DNA from: Raphanus sativus
Lineage: Eukaryota > Streptophyta > Magnoliopsida > Brassicales > Brassicaceae
Direction: 5' to 3'
Length of the DNA stretch: 64,000 nt
Assembly (NCBI RefSeq): GCF_000801105.2
Contig: NC_079516.1
Location: forward strand, 47,782,908 to 47,846,907
The translations under genes and the position numbers were made by a program. Below are positions 1 to 10,893 of the stretch, one piece after another. The first letter of the stretch is position 1. The number at the start of each line of letters is the position of its first letter. The notes beneath the pieces were generated by a model, which had not been told where the DNA came from, did not search any database, and worked only from the letters and a program-made list of their open reading frames with translations.

Positions 1-229
1 CAACCTAATCATCATCATCACAAAGTTTAAACCTTTATAGATGAGCAATTCAAAAAATGTGAAAGCACAGGTGCCATAGTAAGTAACTACGATCTAAACC
101 AACACCACAAAGCAAAAACACACTCTAAAAGCTTCGAACATATATGAAACAGAGAAAGCAGAGCAAAGTGATAATGATAAGCCAATCTCTTACAACACAT
201 GAATAATCTAAATGTTACAGAAGAAGAAG

Positions 230-685
230 CTAAACCCGAGGTTGCAAAAAGTAAGGAACACCATTCATGAGACCCGACCCGAGATGAGAAGCTGGTTGGA
301 TCTGAGCTCTCACGAACTGACGACTCATTGGATCCAAACCCTGTCCGTTTCGATACCCGCAAGGACCACCACCAGCTCGATCCGCGACGGTGCTCGGACT
401 CTGTCTTCCGGGTCGGGTCGGTAACCCTCGGCCCGGGAAAGGAAGAGCTGAAGGGTGGTGGTCTTGGAGAGGCTGATGAGGCGAGCCGGCGACGGGATTC
501 GATCTCCTGACAGGGAAGGGATTCGGGTGGATGCTCTGTTGAGGAGGTATACGATGGAGCGGAGCTATGGCTCTGTACGACGGCTGTGAAGACGGAGTTT
601 TGACTGTGTTGGATTGTGTCATCGGAGTTTCCGATGCGGCGGGGAGAGAGACGGAGGGGGAGGGGGAGGGGGAGGGAGTGGACAT
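230..685 (-). CDS. Proline-rich protein, single exon, 151 aa
   Basis: An uninterrupted frame runs from an ATG at 685 to a TAG at 230. The product starts with a run of Ser-Pro dipeptides and is rich in Pro, Ser, Gln and Arg throughout. No signal peptide, membrane segment or catalytic motif is visible, so it is probably largely disordered. Its position next to a BGLU33 homologue matches a proline-rich family gene at the Arabidopsis At2g32840 position; that match is recalled, not searched. The C-terminal half (Gly-Leu-Asp-Pro-Met, then Pro-Tyr-Phe-Leu-Gln-Pro) looks like ordered conserved sequence, which favours a real gene. Codon use is GC-rich compared with the flanks. Several overlapping frames exist on both strands; this one was chosen for its composition and its clean ATG. 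Function unknown. Confidence 0.6.
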   Translation of the reverse strand: MSTPSPSPSPSVSLPAASETPMTQSNTVKTPSSQPSYRAIAPLHRIPPQQSIHPNPFPVRRSNPVAGSPHQPLQDHHPSALPFPGRGLPTRPGRQSPSTVADRAGGGPCGYRNGQGLDPMSRQFVRAQIQPASHLGSGLMNGVPYFLQPRV

Positions 686-1543
686 TAGATGGATTCGATT
701 TTTGGTTTCGTCGCGGAAACTGTGGGAGAAGAGAAGAGAAGAGATTCAAAGTTGGTACCTTTTTTTTTCTTTCTTTACAGATTTAAAACTCCGAAAGACG
801 CCAAGAGCGGTTTTGTTCTCGAGTTCAATTTTTTTAGTTAGTGGTTCGATTTTTTTTGGTTCGATCCGGTTCAGTGATCATTCTCACTTGTTTTGTTTTG
901 ATGATCTTTTCTAGTTTTGCCTTAATTTTGTTTCGGTTTAGGAAAACTGGTTCCAATTGAAAATTAGATTATTAAGTAAATTTGGTATGGTTTTAAGTTG
1001 ATAGATTTTGGTTTTGATTTAGAAAGTTCTAAGGGTTGTTCGTTTGGTTGCCGCAGCTATCTGCGTCGGCGTCGGCGACAATCTTTTTCGTAACTCTTGT
1101 TTGTTTGATTGACGTCGATACCTGCGTCTAGACGCTGCATCTGGCGTTAATTTTTTTTTTTGACGCTGATAAAAGCAGCGACTGCGTCTATTTTTATGTG
1201 TCTATTTACTTATTTACGTTTTTGCCCTTTCCAAACCTGATTGACGCAGCCGCTCTCTCCTCCTCCCCATTGACGGGCTCTCTCGATCTCGAACTCTCTC
1301 CATCTCTCTCGATCTCAAGCTCTCTCCATCTCTCTCCATCGATCTCAGCCTCTCTCTATCATGAGCTCTCCGCACAAACCCATCTCAAGCTCTATCTCTC
1401 GATCTCTCTCTCGATCTCCAACGCATCTCTCTGTTTTCCGACAAACCCATCTCGAGTTCTCTCTCTTTGAGGTAATAGTCACATTCTCTGTTTGATACTG
1501 ATAGTGATGGTCTATGTTCTAAAGAATTGCTGGTATGTTGCAG

Positions 1544-1596
1544 ATTCTTCAAGTGTGAGATGAGTTGATGGTGCAATGCGAGGAGTGTTCTGAGTG
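1544..1596 (+). pseudogene. Captured fragment of a SHL/EBS-like PHD-finger exon
   Basis: After a CAG acceptor at 1541-1543, the frame from 1559 encodes DELMVQCEECSEW and stops at a GT donor (TG|GTAAGT at 1596/1597). That peptide matches the PHD-finger core of plant SHORT LIFE-type BAH-PHD histone readers, as I know that family. The preceding codons FKCE lie in another frame, so the exon has lost bases in between and cannot encode an intact finger. It lies inside the TIR element. The 1198-1470 stretch just upstream is a CT-rich, 5'UTR-like sequence ending at a possible donor near 1472, and may come from the same donor gene. Confidence 0.5.
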
Positions 1597-1789
1597 GTAA
1601 GTGTTTTTGATTTTTGATTTCGTGATGTGATCGTGATTTTGTGTTGCTGCATTTTGGTTTGAATGTGTTTAAGCCTTTGTTTACAAATTACTTAGAGGAA
1701 GCTTTACTGTTAGGGTTGGCTAGTGATAGAGTAAAGGTGTAAACTTGTTGATTATTTGAGACGTGTTCTTGTTGTGAGGATATTTTCAG

Positions 1790-2162
1790 GAGAGTGGATG
1801 ATGATGATGCAGAGAACATCCTTACACCTCTAAAGCTGAGGAATGTAAAGAACAGAGGACATGAGCGGTTACTGCAGCAAATCAGAACAAACCCACCATC
1901 TCCTCAGTGCTTCTCTGAGAACCGGACAGCTTCTTTGAAGGCCTTGGCGACCGAACCTACGGTATTGATACTCATATTCCTCTTCATTTTCCTGCTAGAG
2001 ACATTCTTGAGCAAAAGTATGGTTTTATTGTGTGTACGTCAGGTTGAAGAAGTGGTGAAGAGAAAGGAGGAAGGAGAGCAGGTCAGAGACAGTAACAACA
2101 ACAAAGAAGGGAGGGGCTTGGACGTTCTATGGTTCTTAAAGCCTTGCTCTATGGCCAACTAA
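1790..2162 (+). pseudogene. Second captured gene fragment, two exons, C-terminus of an unidentified plant protein
   Basis: Exon-like sequence follows an AG at about 1789, running to 1961. An intron with GT at 1962 and AG at 2041-2042 follows, then a second exon at 2043-2162 ending in TAA. The joined frame contains LTPLKLRNVKNRGHERLLQQ and ends LDVLWFLKPCSMAN. It reads like genuine conserved protein (basic, then acidic coiled segment, then a hydrophobic C-terminal motif), but I could not name the family. Keeping an intron shows it was captured as genomic DNA rather than through mRNA. Whether it is transcribed from the CT-rich leader inside the element cannot be seen. Confidence 0.45.
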
Positions 2163-2822
2163 ATTCTTTTACCAAATACTTTTTTTTATATCTGATACAT
2201 TCTTTTGTTGAAGTTCATTTTTATTAAACTGTAACTGATGATCTTGCTCAGATTCATCATGTAACTCTCAGCAATTTGTATCATCAATCTCACCTTTACA
2301 TACAATAAATAAAATTTGTTTAAATAAAATATCAGAAATGATTTGTTTTTTCTTTGCTTATAACATTGATTGCCATTTAAATGTGATATTTATTTAAGAC
2401 TTGATGTATATTATCTTTTATCAACCAATTTGATGTATTATTTAGCTTTTGTTTCCTGATAAATATTTTGAGTTTTTTTTTAATTTAGCTTATGATTTAT
2501 GAAAAAATATTGTTACATTTATATTTGACCAAAATTTTTATTACCAAGTAAACATAATATTTTTATGGATGCAAATATATTTAAACTATATTTTATTTAT
2601 TTAAAATGCAATTTTACAAAAAAAAAATAAATAAAATATGAATAAATAAAAATGATCGCAGCGTCTGTCAAACGAACAACGATCTGCGTCGGCGGCAGAG
2701 TCAGTGTCGGGGTCTGCGTTTACGAAACGAACAACAACACAATTTCATTGACGCAGACGCAGTCGCTGCCGCCGACGCTGCCGCTGATGCCGAAAGCTGC
2801 GGCAACCAAACGAACATAACTC

Positions 2823-3353
2823 TAATATAGCGCAACAAGACTAGTTTCAAAGCATGAGATTGCCAACGCGGAAATTCATCATATGATAATTACAAAGCCG
2901 AGATCTTCGCCACTGCTCAGATATATGTGACTTAATTTATGTAGCAAGATGATCTAGTCCGGAATGTGTTTATATCCAAGGCCCATCCATTATCACCGAA
3001 TCACAATCGCTCGGAATTTTTAATATGTAGTTATCTTGGAAAAAAAGAAGAAGAAAAACCTCTATAGAAGATTGGAATAATAAAATGTTAAAGCTTTGAG
3101 CAAGGTATTAGAATAATATTTTAAAAGCCATTAAATGCATTTCGTGTTATTTATTGGACAATGACATGATTTGAACAATTCATAAATTTAATTCATAGTA
3201 AGCAAACTATAAGTTCCAAAGATGTCCCACAAAATATGAGTGTAACACAAGTAAAGCCATGAATTCCCTTTAACTTAATACAACACTTTTTGACAGCACC
3301 TAATACAACACTTGAACTGCCCTTCTGTCAGAATACACTTGAAGCCACCTTTC
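2823..3353. other. Spacer and upstream region of the beta-glucosidase gene
   Basis: This AT-rich sequence lies between the TIR element and the BGLU33 TATA box. No coding frame or structured repeat was recognised. It should contain the native BGLU33 promoter, which the transposon now truncates to about 0.6 kb if the element is a recent insertion. Confidence 0.4.
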
Positions 3354-3361
3354 TATAAATA
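3354..3361 (+). promoter_or_regulatory. TATA box of the BGLU33 homologue
   Basis: TATAAATA lies 62 bp upstream of the ATG at 3423, leaving room for a start site near 3385 and a leader of about 40 nt. Confidence 0.6.
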
Positions 3362-3422
3362 GAAGACGGCTTGGGAAGTAGAAGAACCATAACATTCACA
3401 AGAAACCCACTCATATAATATA

Positions 3423-6400
3423 ATGGCGACCCCTACTCTAACTTTATTCCTAGTGGTTTTAGCCCTGACGAGTACCCTTAGCTTCAACGCTGAAGCTAGG
3501 CCTCAACCAAGCGATGAGGATCTCGGTATCGTCATTGGACCTAACACTGGGTCGGATGACGATCTTGGCATCGTTATTGGACCGCATGTGAGCGGAGAAT
3601 TGGACAACAACCTAGATGATGAAGAACTTTTTAGTACTGGGTCGGATCATGACGATCTTGGCATCGTTATTGGACCGCATGTGAGCGAAGAATTGGACAA
3701 CAAACTAGATGATGAAGAACTTGGTACCATCATTGGACCCGAGTTCGAGATCCACAAGCACGATTTCCCCAAAGATTTCATCTTTGGAACAGCCGTTTCC
3801 GCATTTCAGGTCAGTATACCTTTGATGATATGATATCTAATACATAATATAATGACATCCATTAGTTATAACATAGATAAATAAATATTATCATTTTCGA
3901 TGTGTTCCGAGTTATAGGTTGAAGGTGCTAAAAAGGGATCTGGGAGAGGCTTGACAAGATGGGATGAATTTACACACATGTTTCCTGGTATAAATTACGG
4001 TCTTCTACTACTTAGAAAGTGATTCTGAATTCGGAGTAGAAAATCATGAAAAACAATATCTCTTATATCGTCTCTTGTACTATTTCATATGTATCTGAAA
4101 CTGAAATGGTTAGCTTTTGTTTTGGGGCCGACAAATGGTTAGAGTTGAAATCATTGGAATGGTTCTGTTATTTTGATAACTTAATCTCACACATTGTCTT
4201 TTATTTTAGTTTTAAATCACCAATTTATATTACTAAACTCTTTCCAAACAATCAAAAAGTCACCATTATTGTGATCTTTCAGACAAGGTTGAACACAGTG
4301 ATGACGCGGATATCGGAGTCGACTTCTATACCCGTTACAAGGTACGTCAGAAATACAATGAGTATACTTGTTTTTTGCACACAAAAAGAGTGTACCTGTT
4401 TTATAAAATAAATGAATTTCAGTGTACAAAATCTGTTAAATAGTAGCATATCATTTTCATATATTTATATTGAAAGGATTACGTGGGATGTGATATTATA
4501 GGATGACATAAAATTAATGAAGGAGTTGAAAACGAATGGGTTCAGATTTTCGATTTCATGGACCAGAGTCTTGCCTAGTAAGTCCTTCGCATTCTTCCTT
4601 GTAATTATTTAATCAAACCAAATACTATTTACTATTTAGAGTCTAAATCTGAATTTGAACAGAGGTAATGTTAGTTTCTAACTTCATGCATATATTCAGA
4701 TGGAAGTTTAAGGAAAGGTGTAAACAAGGAGGGGGTGAAGTTCTACAACGATCTTATAGATGAACTTATTGCCAATGGTTGAAAACCTTATAACAAGTCA
4801 TGCTCTTAAATGTTTTACCTAGTTATTTGAACTTGCTTTATTAGTAACGATGTTGTATTAATAATTAACAGAGATTCAGCCTTCTGTTACTCTCTTTCAC
4901 TGGGAATCTCCATTTGCTCTAGAAATGGAGTATGGTGGTTTTGTAGACGAAAGAATAGTGTAAGTAATTTTGCATGTAAAATAATGGGTAATCTTGAAAA
5001 TGTATTTTTATATGCCAAAAAAAAACAGTTTTTCAACTGTTTGATTAATGTGAATGTAGAGAGGATTTCCGGGATTTTGCGAAATTCTGCTTTGAGAATT
5101 TTGGAGATAGGGTGAAGAACTGGGCAACATTTAACGAGCCATCGGTATATAGTGTTTCTGGTTATTCAAAAGGCAAGAAAGCTCCAGGACGGTGCTCTCC
5201 ATTTGAAGTCCTCAAATGTCCCTCAGGAGATTCATCCGAAGAGCCTTACAAAGTTGCTCATAACCAGATCCTTTCTCATCTTGCTGCTGTTGAAGAATTC
5301 AGAAAATGTGTCAAGGTTAGTGCTAGAAAATTTTCATATATATAATCATAAACCCTGTATATATAATAGTCCATTATTTGTTTGCTACGTTTGGAAATAT
5401 AGTGCCAAGAGAACGGAGGAAAGATTGGAATAGTGTTGGTATCTCACTGGTACGAGCCTAAAGATCCAAATTCTAGTAAAGATGTCGAGTACGCAAGGCG
5501 AGCTCTCGACTACCAACTCGGCTGGTGCGTTTCTATTTCGTGTACCAACCTTGATATGTATTCATGATTTGTTTAATTTAATGTTTTCAATTAATATAAT
5601 GTTTGATTATGCATAATATATGTGACATACATTGATATGCATATTGCTTTCAACTACGTACGAAATGTGCAGGTTTCTTCGCCCTCTCACATATGGACAT
5701 TATCCAACGGTAATGCAAAAAGATGTGAACATCCGATTGCCTGAATTTACCGAAGAAGAATCAGAGAAGCTAAAAAAATCTTTGGACTTCGTCGGATTAA
5801 ATTACTATGGTGCATTTTTCACTACCCCTCTCACCAATATCAATGCATCGGAGCTTAGTTATTCCAACGACTTAGGCGCAAAAATATCACGTAATTTTTA
5901 TCCATTTTCATTTTTGTGCTTATTGAAATAATCTGTTTTCTCTATAATATACTATATATATGAAAATATTAGTTACTTTGTGTTTCTTTGGTTCCTGCAG
6001 CTGAGCAAAACCATTCACCACATCTCAAGGTATATATTTGTTTATATCTATACACATTACACATAATACACATGAGCACACATATATATAGATTATGGAT
6101 TTTACCTGCCTGTTACAAAAGTATGTCACTTACAAAATTACTAAAAAGGATCGATGGCTTTTAATTCACAAAAACAGATGAAAGTGATCAGTTAAAAACA
6201 TAAATACTATGATCTTGTTTAATCTGCAGACAACTTCAATGGGGATAGTGATATATCCAGATGGTTTGATGAATCTCTTGAGACATATCCAAGACGAATA
6301 CAAGAATCCAGAGATTTACATTATGGAGAATGGTAGCCCAACTAACAATATATAAATACATACTCATATACATATGTGACTGAGTAATTACTAAACATCG

Positions 6401-6989
6401 TGATGGTGCTGTTTTTTCTTCTTTTTTGGTAAAACAATATTTTAACTAAAATTAAATTGGTAGGGATGGACGAGATCGACAACGGAACCAAGACTTTAGC
6501 CGAAGCCACAAACGACTACGGGAGAAAAGAATTTATCAAGAGTCACATCTTGATCATGGGTAAAGCCATCAGGTATATATAATATATTACTAACTAATAT
6601 GGTTACTAAATTTTTTTAATAATAATTAACTTATAAAGGCACAGAAAAAAAAATTCTTCTATACTTTTATATCATATATGTGGTGGATGGTTCGCAGGCT
6701 GCACAATGTGAGGTTAAAGGGCTACTACATATGGTCGTTAATGGACAACTTCGAATGGGAGAGAGGGTACAAAATGAGGTTTGGACTCTATTACGTAGAT
6801 TTCAATGATAACTTGAAACGACACATGAGGTCATCTGGAAAATGGCTAAGCGAGTTTCTTGATTCGAAAGAGTCTCTCCACAAATGCTACTTCGAAGGCC
6901 ATCGTGAGAAAGGTTATGCTCCCAAGCTGTTCGATACTGAGTATTTGGATCCTGATAACTGGCGTCTAAGCTACGCAAGCGATATCTAA
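3423..6989 (+). CDS. BGLU33: Beta-glucosidase 33-like, glycoside hydrolase family 1, 13 exons, 628 aa
   Basis: Exons: 3423-3809, 3918-3987, 4283-4341, 4502-4577, 4700-4777, 4872-4959, 5060-5315, 5403-5524, 5673-5890, 6001-6029, 6230-6332, 6464-6572, 6698-6989. All introns are GT-AG and the joined frame is 1887 nt. GH1 enzymes remove beta-linked sugars by a retaining mechanism. The acid/base Glu is E279 in TFNEP and the nucleophile is E494 in IMENG, where most members have ITENG. The start of the barrel ([19 protein letters not shown]) and the C-terminal [13 protein letters not shown] block are intact. A signal peptide is predicted at residues 1-26, giving a secreted or vacuolar enzyme. An acidic insert with four IIGP/VIGP repeats lies between it and the catalytic domain; typical family members are nearer 500 aa. 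A polyadenylation-like AATAAA is at 7062. Substrate unknown. Confidence 0.93.
3504..3750 (+). repeat. In-frame acidic tandem repeat in BGLU33 exon 1
   Basis: The motif DLGIVIGP occurs three times and ELGTIIGP once between the signal peptide and the GH1 domain. Two units of about 31 codons (from about 3546 and about 3636; GATCTTGGCATC at 3561 and 3654, a 93-bp period) are almost identical in DNA, so the duplication is recent. Each unit is a hydrophobic LGIVIGP strand followed by an Asp/Glu-rich stretch. Confidence 0.85.
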
Positions 6990-7303
6990 AGACATTGTGA
7001 AGAGTATGATCATCCGTCTACGCTTTCCGGTTAACTTATATGTATAATAACTAGTGTGATGAATAAAAAGCTGAGATGGTCATATCTATGTTTTTTCTAT
7101 GTCGTGTATTTGTGTGGCCAGTCTAGTCTGTATACACGTGCTAAAATAATAAAAAAAACTATTACGGACAGTTAAATTCATGTTTATGTTTTGGTCCTAA
7201 AGCAGTTACCTCAAGTCTTAGTAAAAGACAAAATTAATATCGTCTCGGAAACTGCCATCGCCGCCCCCACATCCTCCTCCTCCTCCTCCACCGTCCCTCC
7301 GCC

Positions 7304-10300
7304 ATGCCGGAGATCGACGCGTTATTCGAATCGATCAACGTCCGAGACCTTCTCTCCGGACACGATCTCAACGATCCGACGACTCCACTATCAGCTCCCG
7401 ATCTCCGTCTCCTCATAAACCGTCTAGACTCCCACTCCCTCCGGATCAAGTCCAAAGTCCAGTCCTACCTCATCTCCCACCGCTCCGAGTTCTCCCACCT
7501 TTTCTCCACCTGCCAAGACGCCGTCTCCAGGACCCGCCTGATCTCCGACGACGTCTCCGATGTCGTGAAACTGGTCTCCGACGGTTCCGTCGACGTTGTC
7601 GAGATTCGCGAAGTGGTCGACGAGATAAGGGAGAAGACAAGGGAGGTGAGGGTGAAGAGGGAGTCGCTCGGTTTGGTGAGCGCGGTGGTGGGAGTGTGCG
7701 AGGCGTTGAGGGAGACGAAGGAGGGTTTGAAGGGAGGGAGGTTTGGATTCGCTGCTGAGAGGATCAGAGAGCTTAAAGGTGTGTTGAGGGTTGGCGAAGA
7801 GGAAGAAGGAGGAGAGCCTGTTGTTTACGTTTTGCTTAGGAGAGAGTGGTCTGATTGTTTTGACGAGGTGAGCCAATGGGTGTCGTAAAAATCTGATCTT
7901 TCTTGTGAAATGAGAAGCAATGAGCCAATGGGTATCTTAAAAATTTAATCTTCCGTGTGAAACTAAGAGCAATGAGCCAATGGGTATCATAAAAATCTGA
8001 TCTTTCTTTTTGAGATGAAGAGCAATAAGTCAATGGGTATCATAAAAAGCTAATCTTTATTCTGAAACTGGAAGCAATGAGTTTAAAGTATTCATTTTTG
8101 TTTTCTGATACTAGAGGTTTCGTAGGAGGAAGTTGTGTTATTCTTAAGTCTTTTTATCTTGCTTATTAAGAATGTGAGGGTTTATAAGAATGGTGTCTGT
8201 GTTTGTAGATTCAGGAGGTGCTTGTGAAGTTGATGGAAAGTGCAGTGCGTTTCGAGCTGGACTCGCGTAAGCTCAGGATTAGTTATCAGCTAAGCGTTGG
8301 TGAGACTACTGGTATCGCTCTTACCACTGTTCTCGAGGCAATGGAGGTATGTATGAATGTGGGCATCGAATTTCTATGTCTAGCTTGCAATATTAATACA
8401 TATTTATTTTCACGCTTTTAACTGTTTCTGGATTTTGCTCTAGGTGATTGGAATGTTAGACTATGGGCTTGCGAAAGCAGCCGACTCAATCTTCAAGCAT
8501 GTCATTACCCCAGCTGTAACTCACTCATCGACTTTTGTTGCTGTGGAAGATTCATCTAAAACTTCAGGGGAAATAACCGAAGCGACATTAAAGCTAGAAC
8601 AATCCTCAGATCACAAGGTAACCTATTTCGAATGGAACAATTAGATCATAAGTTATCTGGATTGGTCCTTTGGCTTTCTAATCCTCTAAATGGCTTACCT
8701 TCTTGAAATGCAGATTGAAAATGTCGACGGAGATGCAATATATTCAGGAGTTCTTACGGTTGTTAAATTCGTTTGCAGCTCCTTGTGCTTTGGAAACGTT
8801 ACATGGATCCATTCTTTCGGGAGATTGACCTGGCCGAGGATATCAGAGCTAATTATTTCTAAATTTCTTTCAAAGGTTCGTTTTAATTAACTCTCTCCTC
8901 CATTGAACTTCAACTTTTAAGTTGTTAAAAGCTTTTTTGCTGTTGTTCCCCTTTGGAGTCAGGTTGTCCCAGAAGATGCTTCTAAATTTGCCGACTTTCA
9001 GAAAGTTATCGAAAAGACCTCTCAATTCGAAACAGCTCTAAAGGAACTGAGTTTCGTTTCACCATCTGACGCGGAGGGAAGGCTCAGCAAGTATGCTGAA
9101 AATGTGGAGGTTCATTTTGCATCCAGAAAGAAGATTGAAATTCTAGCAAGAGCTAGAAGTTTGCTGTTGCAGTGTAACTTTACGATTCCCCAGGGACTTG
9201 CTACCAGTTTGAAGTCTGATGGTTTGGAATCTTTAGATGCGAATTCGTCAAAGCACATCGTTCGCTTACTTTTTTCATCTGAAACGTGTGTGGTCTCCGA
9301 AGCTGCTTCTCAACTTGTGCACTTGGTGCATAAGACTCTCGAGGTATCTTTTTTTCTGATTTGTGCACTTCAGTATTAGCAATTTTCAGACATGGTTGGG
9401 ATAATAAACTCTGTTTTTTTCCTGCAGGATGTTTGCGTGTCTTCTGCAAGGGTTGCGTCAGAGTTCTACCACGCTGCTCGAGATTCTATACTTCTATATG
9501 AAGCTGTTGTTCCCGTCAAGGTCAGTGAAAGAAATGTTTCAAAGAAGATCCACTAATTGAATGAATAATCTTTCACAAAGTATATGCGAAGTCTTATCTT
9601 TCTTCTTTGCTTTTTCAAAATCTGAAGTTAGGGAAACAACTCAATGGCATCAATCAGGCTGCTGTTCTTCTGCACAACGATTGTTTATATTTATTCGAAG
9701 AGATACTTGGACTTGCCTTTGAGGTATAACCACTGTTTTGAAATTTCTTTCTTTGATTGAGAAACTGAAGTCTCTTCTTAAAAACTATTTCATCATTTTT
9801 TGTTGACAGTATCGTGCTAGCTTCCCTAGTTCCATCAAGGAATATGCAGTCTTTGCTGACATAGCCCCAAGATTTAAATTGATGGCAGAAGAAGTTTTAC
9901 AGAGACAAGTTCAGCTTGTAGTCTCTAGTTTGCAGGAGGTGAAATTTCAATGGAAAGAGTAGTATTATGTAAAATTTAAAGAGCCTTGATTCTTCACTCT
10001 AATATTTTGCATATATCATCAGGCTATAGACGGTGCAGATGGATTTCAGGATACTCATCAAATAAAGCAATTCGAATCTGCAAAATTTAGCATTGAGCAG
10101 GTAATAATTGCTCAGTCTTGAAATATACGTGGTCCTTCAACCTTATTACCAGAGGTAAATGCAATTGTTTTATAGGTTGTCTTTAGTCTAGAGAAAGTGC
10201 ATTTGGTATGGGAGCCGGTCCTACAGCCCAAAACTTACAAACAAAGCATGTGCGTGGTTTTGGAGTCGGTGTTCCGAAGAATAACCAGAGACATTCTTCT

Positions 10301-10893
10301 TCTGGACGACATGGCTGCTGATGAAACTTTTCAGGTAGCTGTTTCTCTTGGCTATAGTCTGTTGTGCAATGGTTCTTTATAATTGGCTATTAAAAACGGT
10401 TTTTTTGCTTGTTCTCCAGCTACAAAGACTGATTCATCTCATGTTGGAGAATCTATCTTCTCTACTCGGTTCCTTGAAGTCTGCAGATGACACTTCTCGT
10501 CCTCTTGATGATCTCATACCATCTTTGCGTAAAACCCGAAAACTAGCAGGCATGTCTTCTACTATTTATGCAGTTAGTTTTCAGCCCTCAGTTTAAAGCC
10601 AAGCTTGGGATTGGTGTCTCAAATTTTCTTGTGTTTCTCATTTATAGAACTATTGGATATGCCTCTTAAGTCTATAACTGCAGCTTGGGAAAGTGGCGAG
10701 TTGTTTAGTTGCAATTTTACAAGAACAGAGGTACTGTCTTCTTCTTTTTTTTTTTAACTTGTTTTACCGTCATAAAGAGATTCTGAAGCTGTTGTAATGA
10801 TACGTGTTGCAGGTACAAGATTTCATCAAGGCTATATTTACAGATTCGCCGTTGAGAAAAGAATGTTTATGGAGGATAGAAGACGTTAGCTAG
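7304..10893 (+). CDS. ZW10: Centromere/kinetochore protein ZW10 homologue, 13 exons, 755 aa
   Basis: Exons: 7304-7867, 8209-8346, 8444-8617, 8714-8875, 8963-9343, 9428-9520, 9628-9723, 9810-9938, 10023-10100, 10176-10334, 10420-10549, 10648-10730, 10813-10893; 2268 nt in frame. The product begins MPEIDALFESINVRDLLSGH and ends KECLWRIEDVS. ZW10 is a subunit of the Dsl1/NRZ tethering complex that receives Golgi-to-ER vesicles, and in animals also of the RZZ spindle-checkpoint complex. The protein is helical throughout with no catalytic motif, and its length is close to the roughly 740 aa expected. Assignment rests on overall sequence and synteny with At2g32900. Intron 11 uses a GC donor and intron 1 contains a tandem repeat. 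The gap from BGLU33 is only 314 bp. It is convergent with the PDI gene. Confidence 0.88.
7868..8082 (+). repeat. Four-copy ~52-bp tandem repeat in ZW10 intron 1
   Basis: The phrase AGCCAATGGGT starts at 7871, 7923 and 7975, with a variant (AGTCAATGGGT) at 8028, giving a period of 52-53 bp. Each unit continues with TATCATAAAAATCTGATC-like sequence and AAGAGCAATG. The array begins at the splice donor itself (GAG|GTGAGCCAATGGG). Confidence 0.85.

Larger units (their letters stand above)
1033..2822. mobile_element. Non-autonomous TIR transposon (PIF/Harbinger-like) carrying host gene fragments
   Basis: The ends are inverted repeats sharing the core GTTCGTTTGGTTGCCGCAGC: left end 1037-1056, reverse complement at 2796-2815. 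Outer ends read GGGTTG on the left and ATAACTC on the right. The element is flanked by TAA (1030-1032 and 2823-2825), a 3-bp duplication typical of PIF/Harbinger. Just inside each TIR is a GC-rich run of GTCGGC/GCCGAC repeats (about 1058-1080 and 2760-2790). There is no transposase frame. The interior holds exon-like pieces with introns (separate entries), so this is a Pack-type element. TIRs and TSD are seen directly; the superfamily is inferred. Confidence 0.7.

Noticed and set aside
87..749. 220-codon minus-strand frame overlapping the proline-rich gene
   Set aside because: It overlaps the chosen frame (230-685) in another phase, starts without the conserved-looking beginning and has a Ser/Phe-rich random composition.
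4046..4429. Frames in BGLU33 intron 2 region
   Set aside because: They span a real exon (4283-4341) in a different phase and run through splice sites.
7424..7876. 150-codon minus-strand frame
   Set aside because: Antisense shadow of the GC-rich first exon of ZW10.
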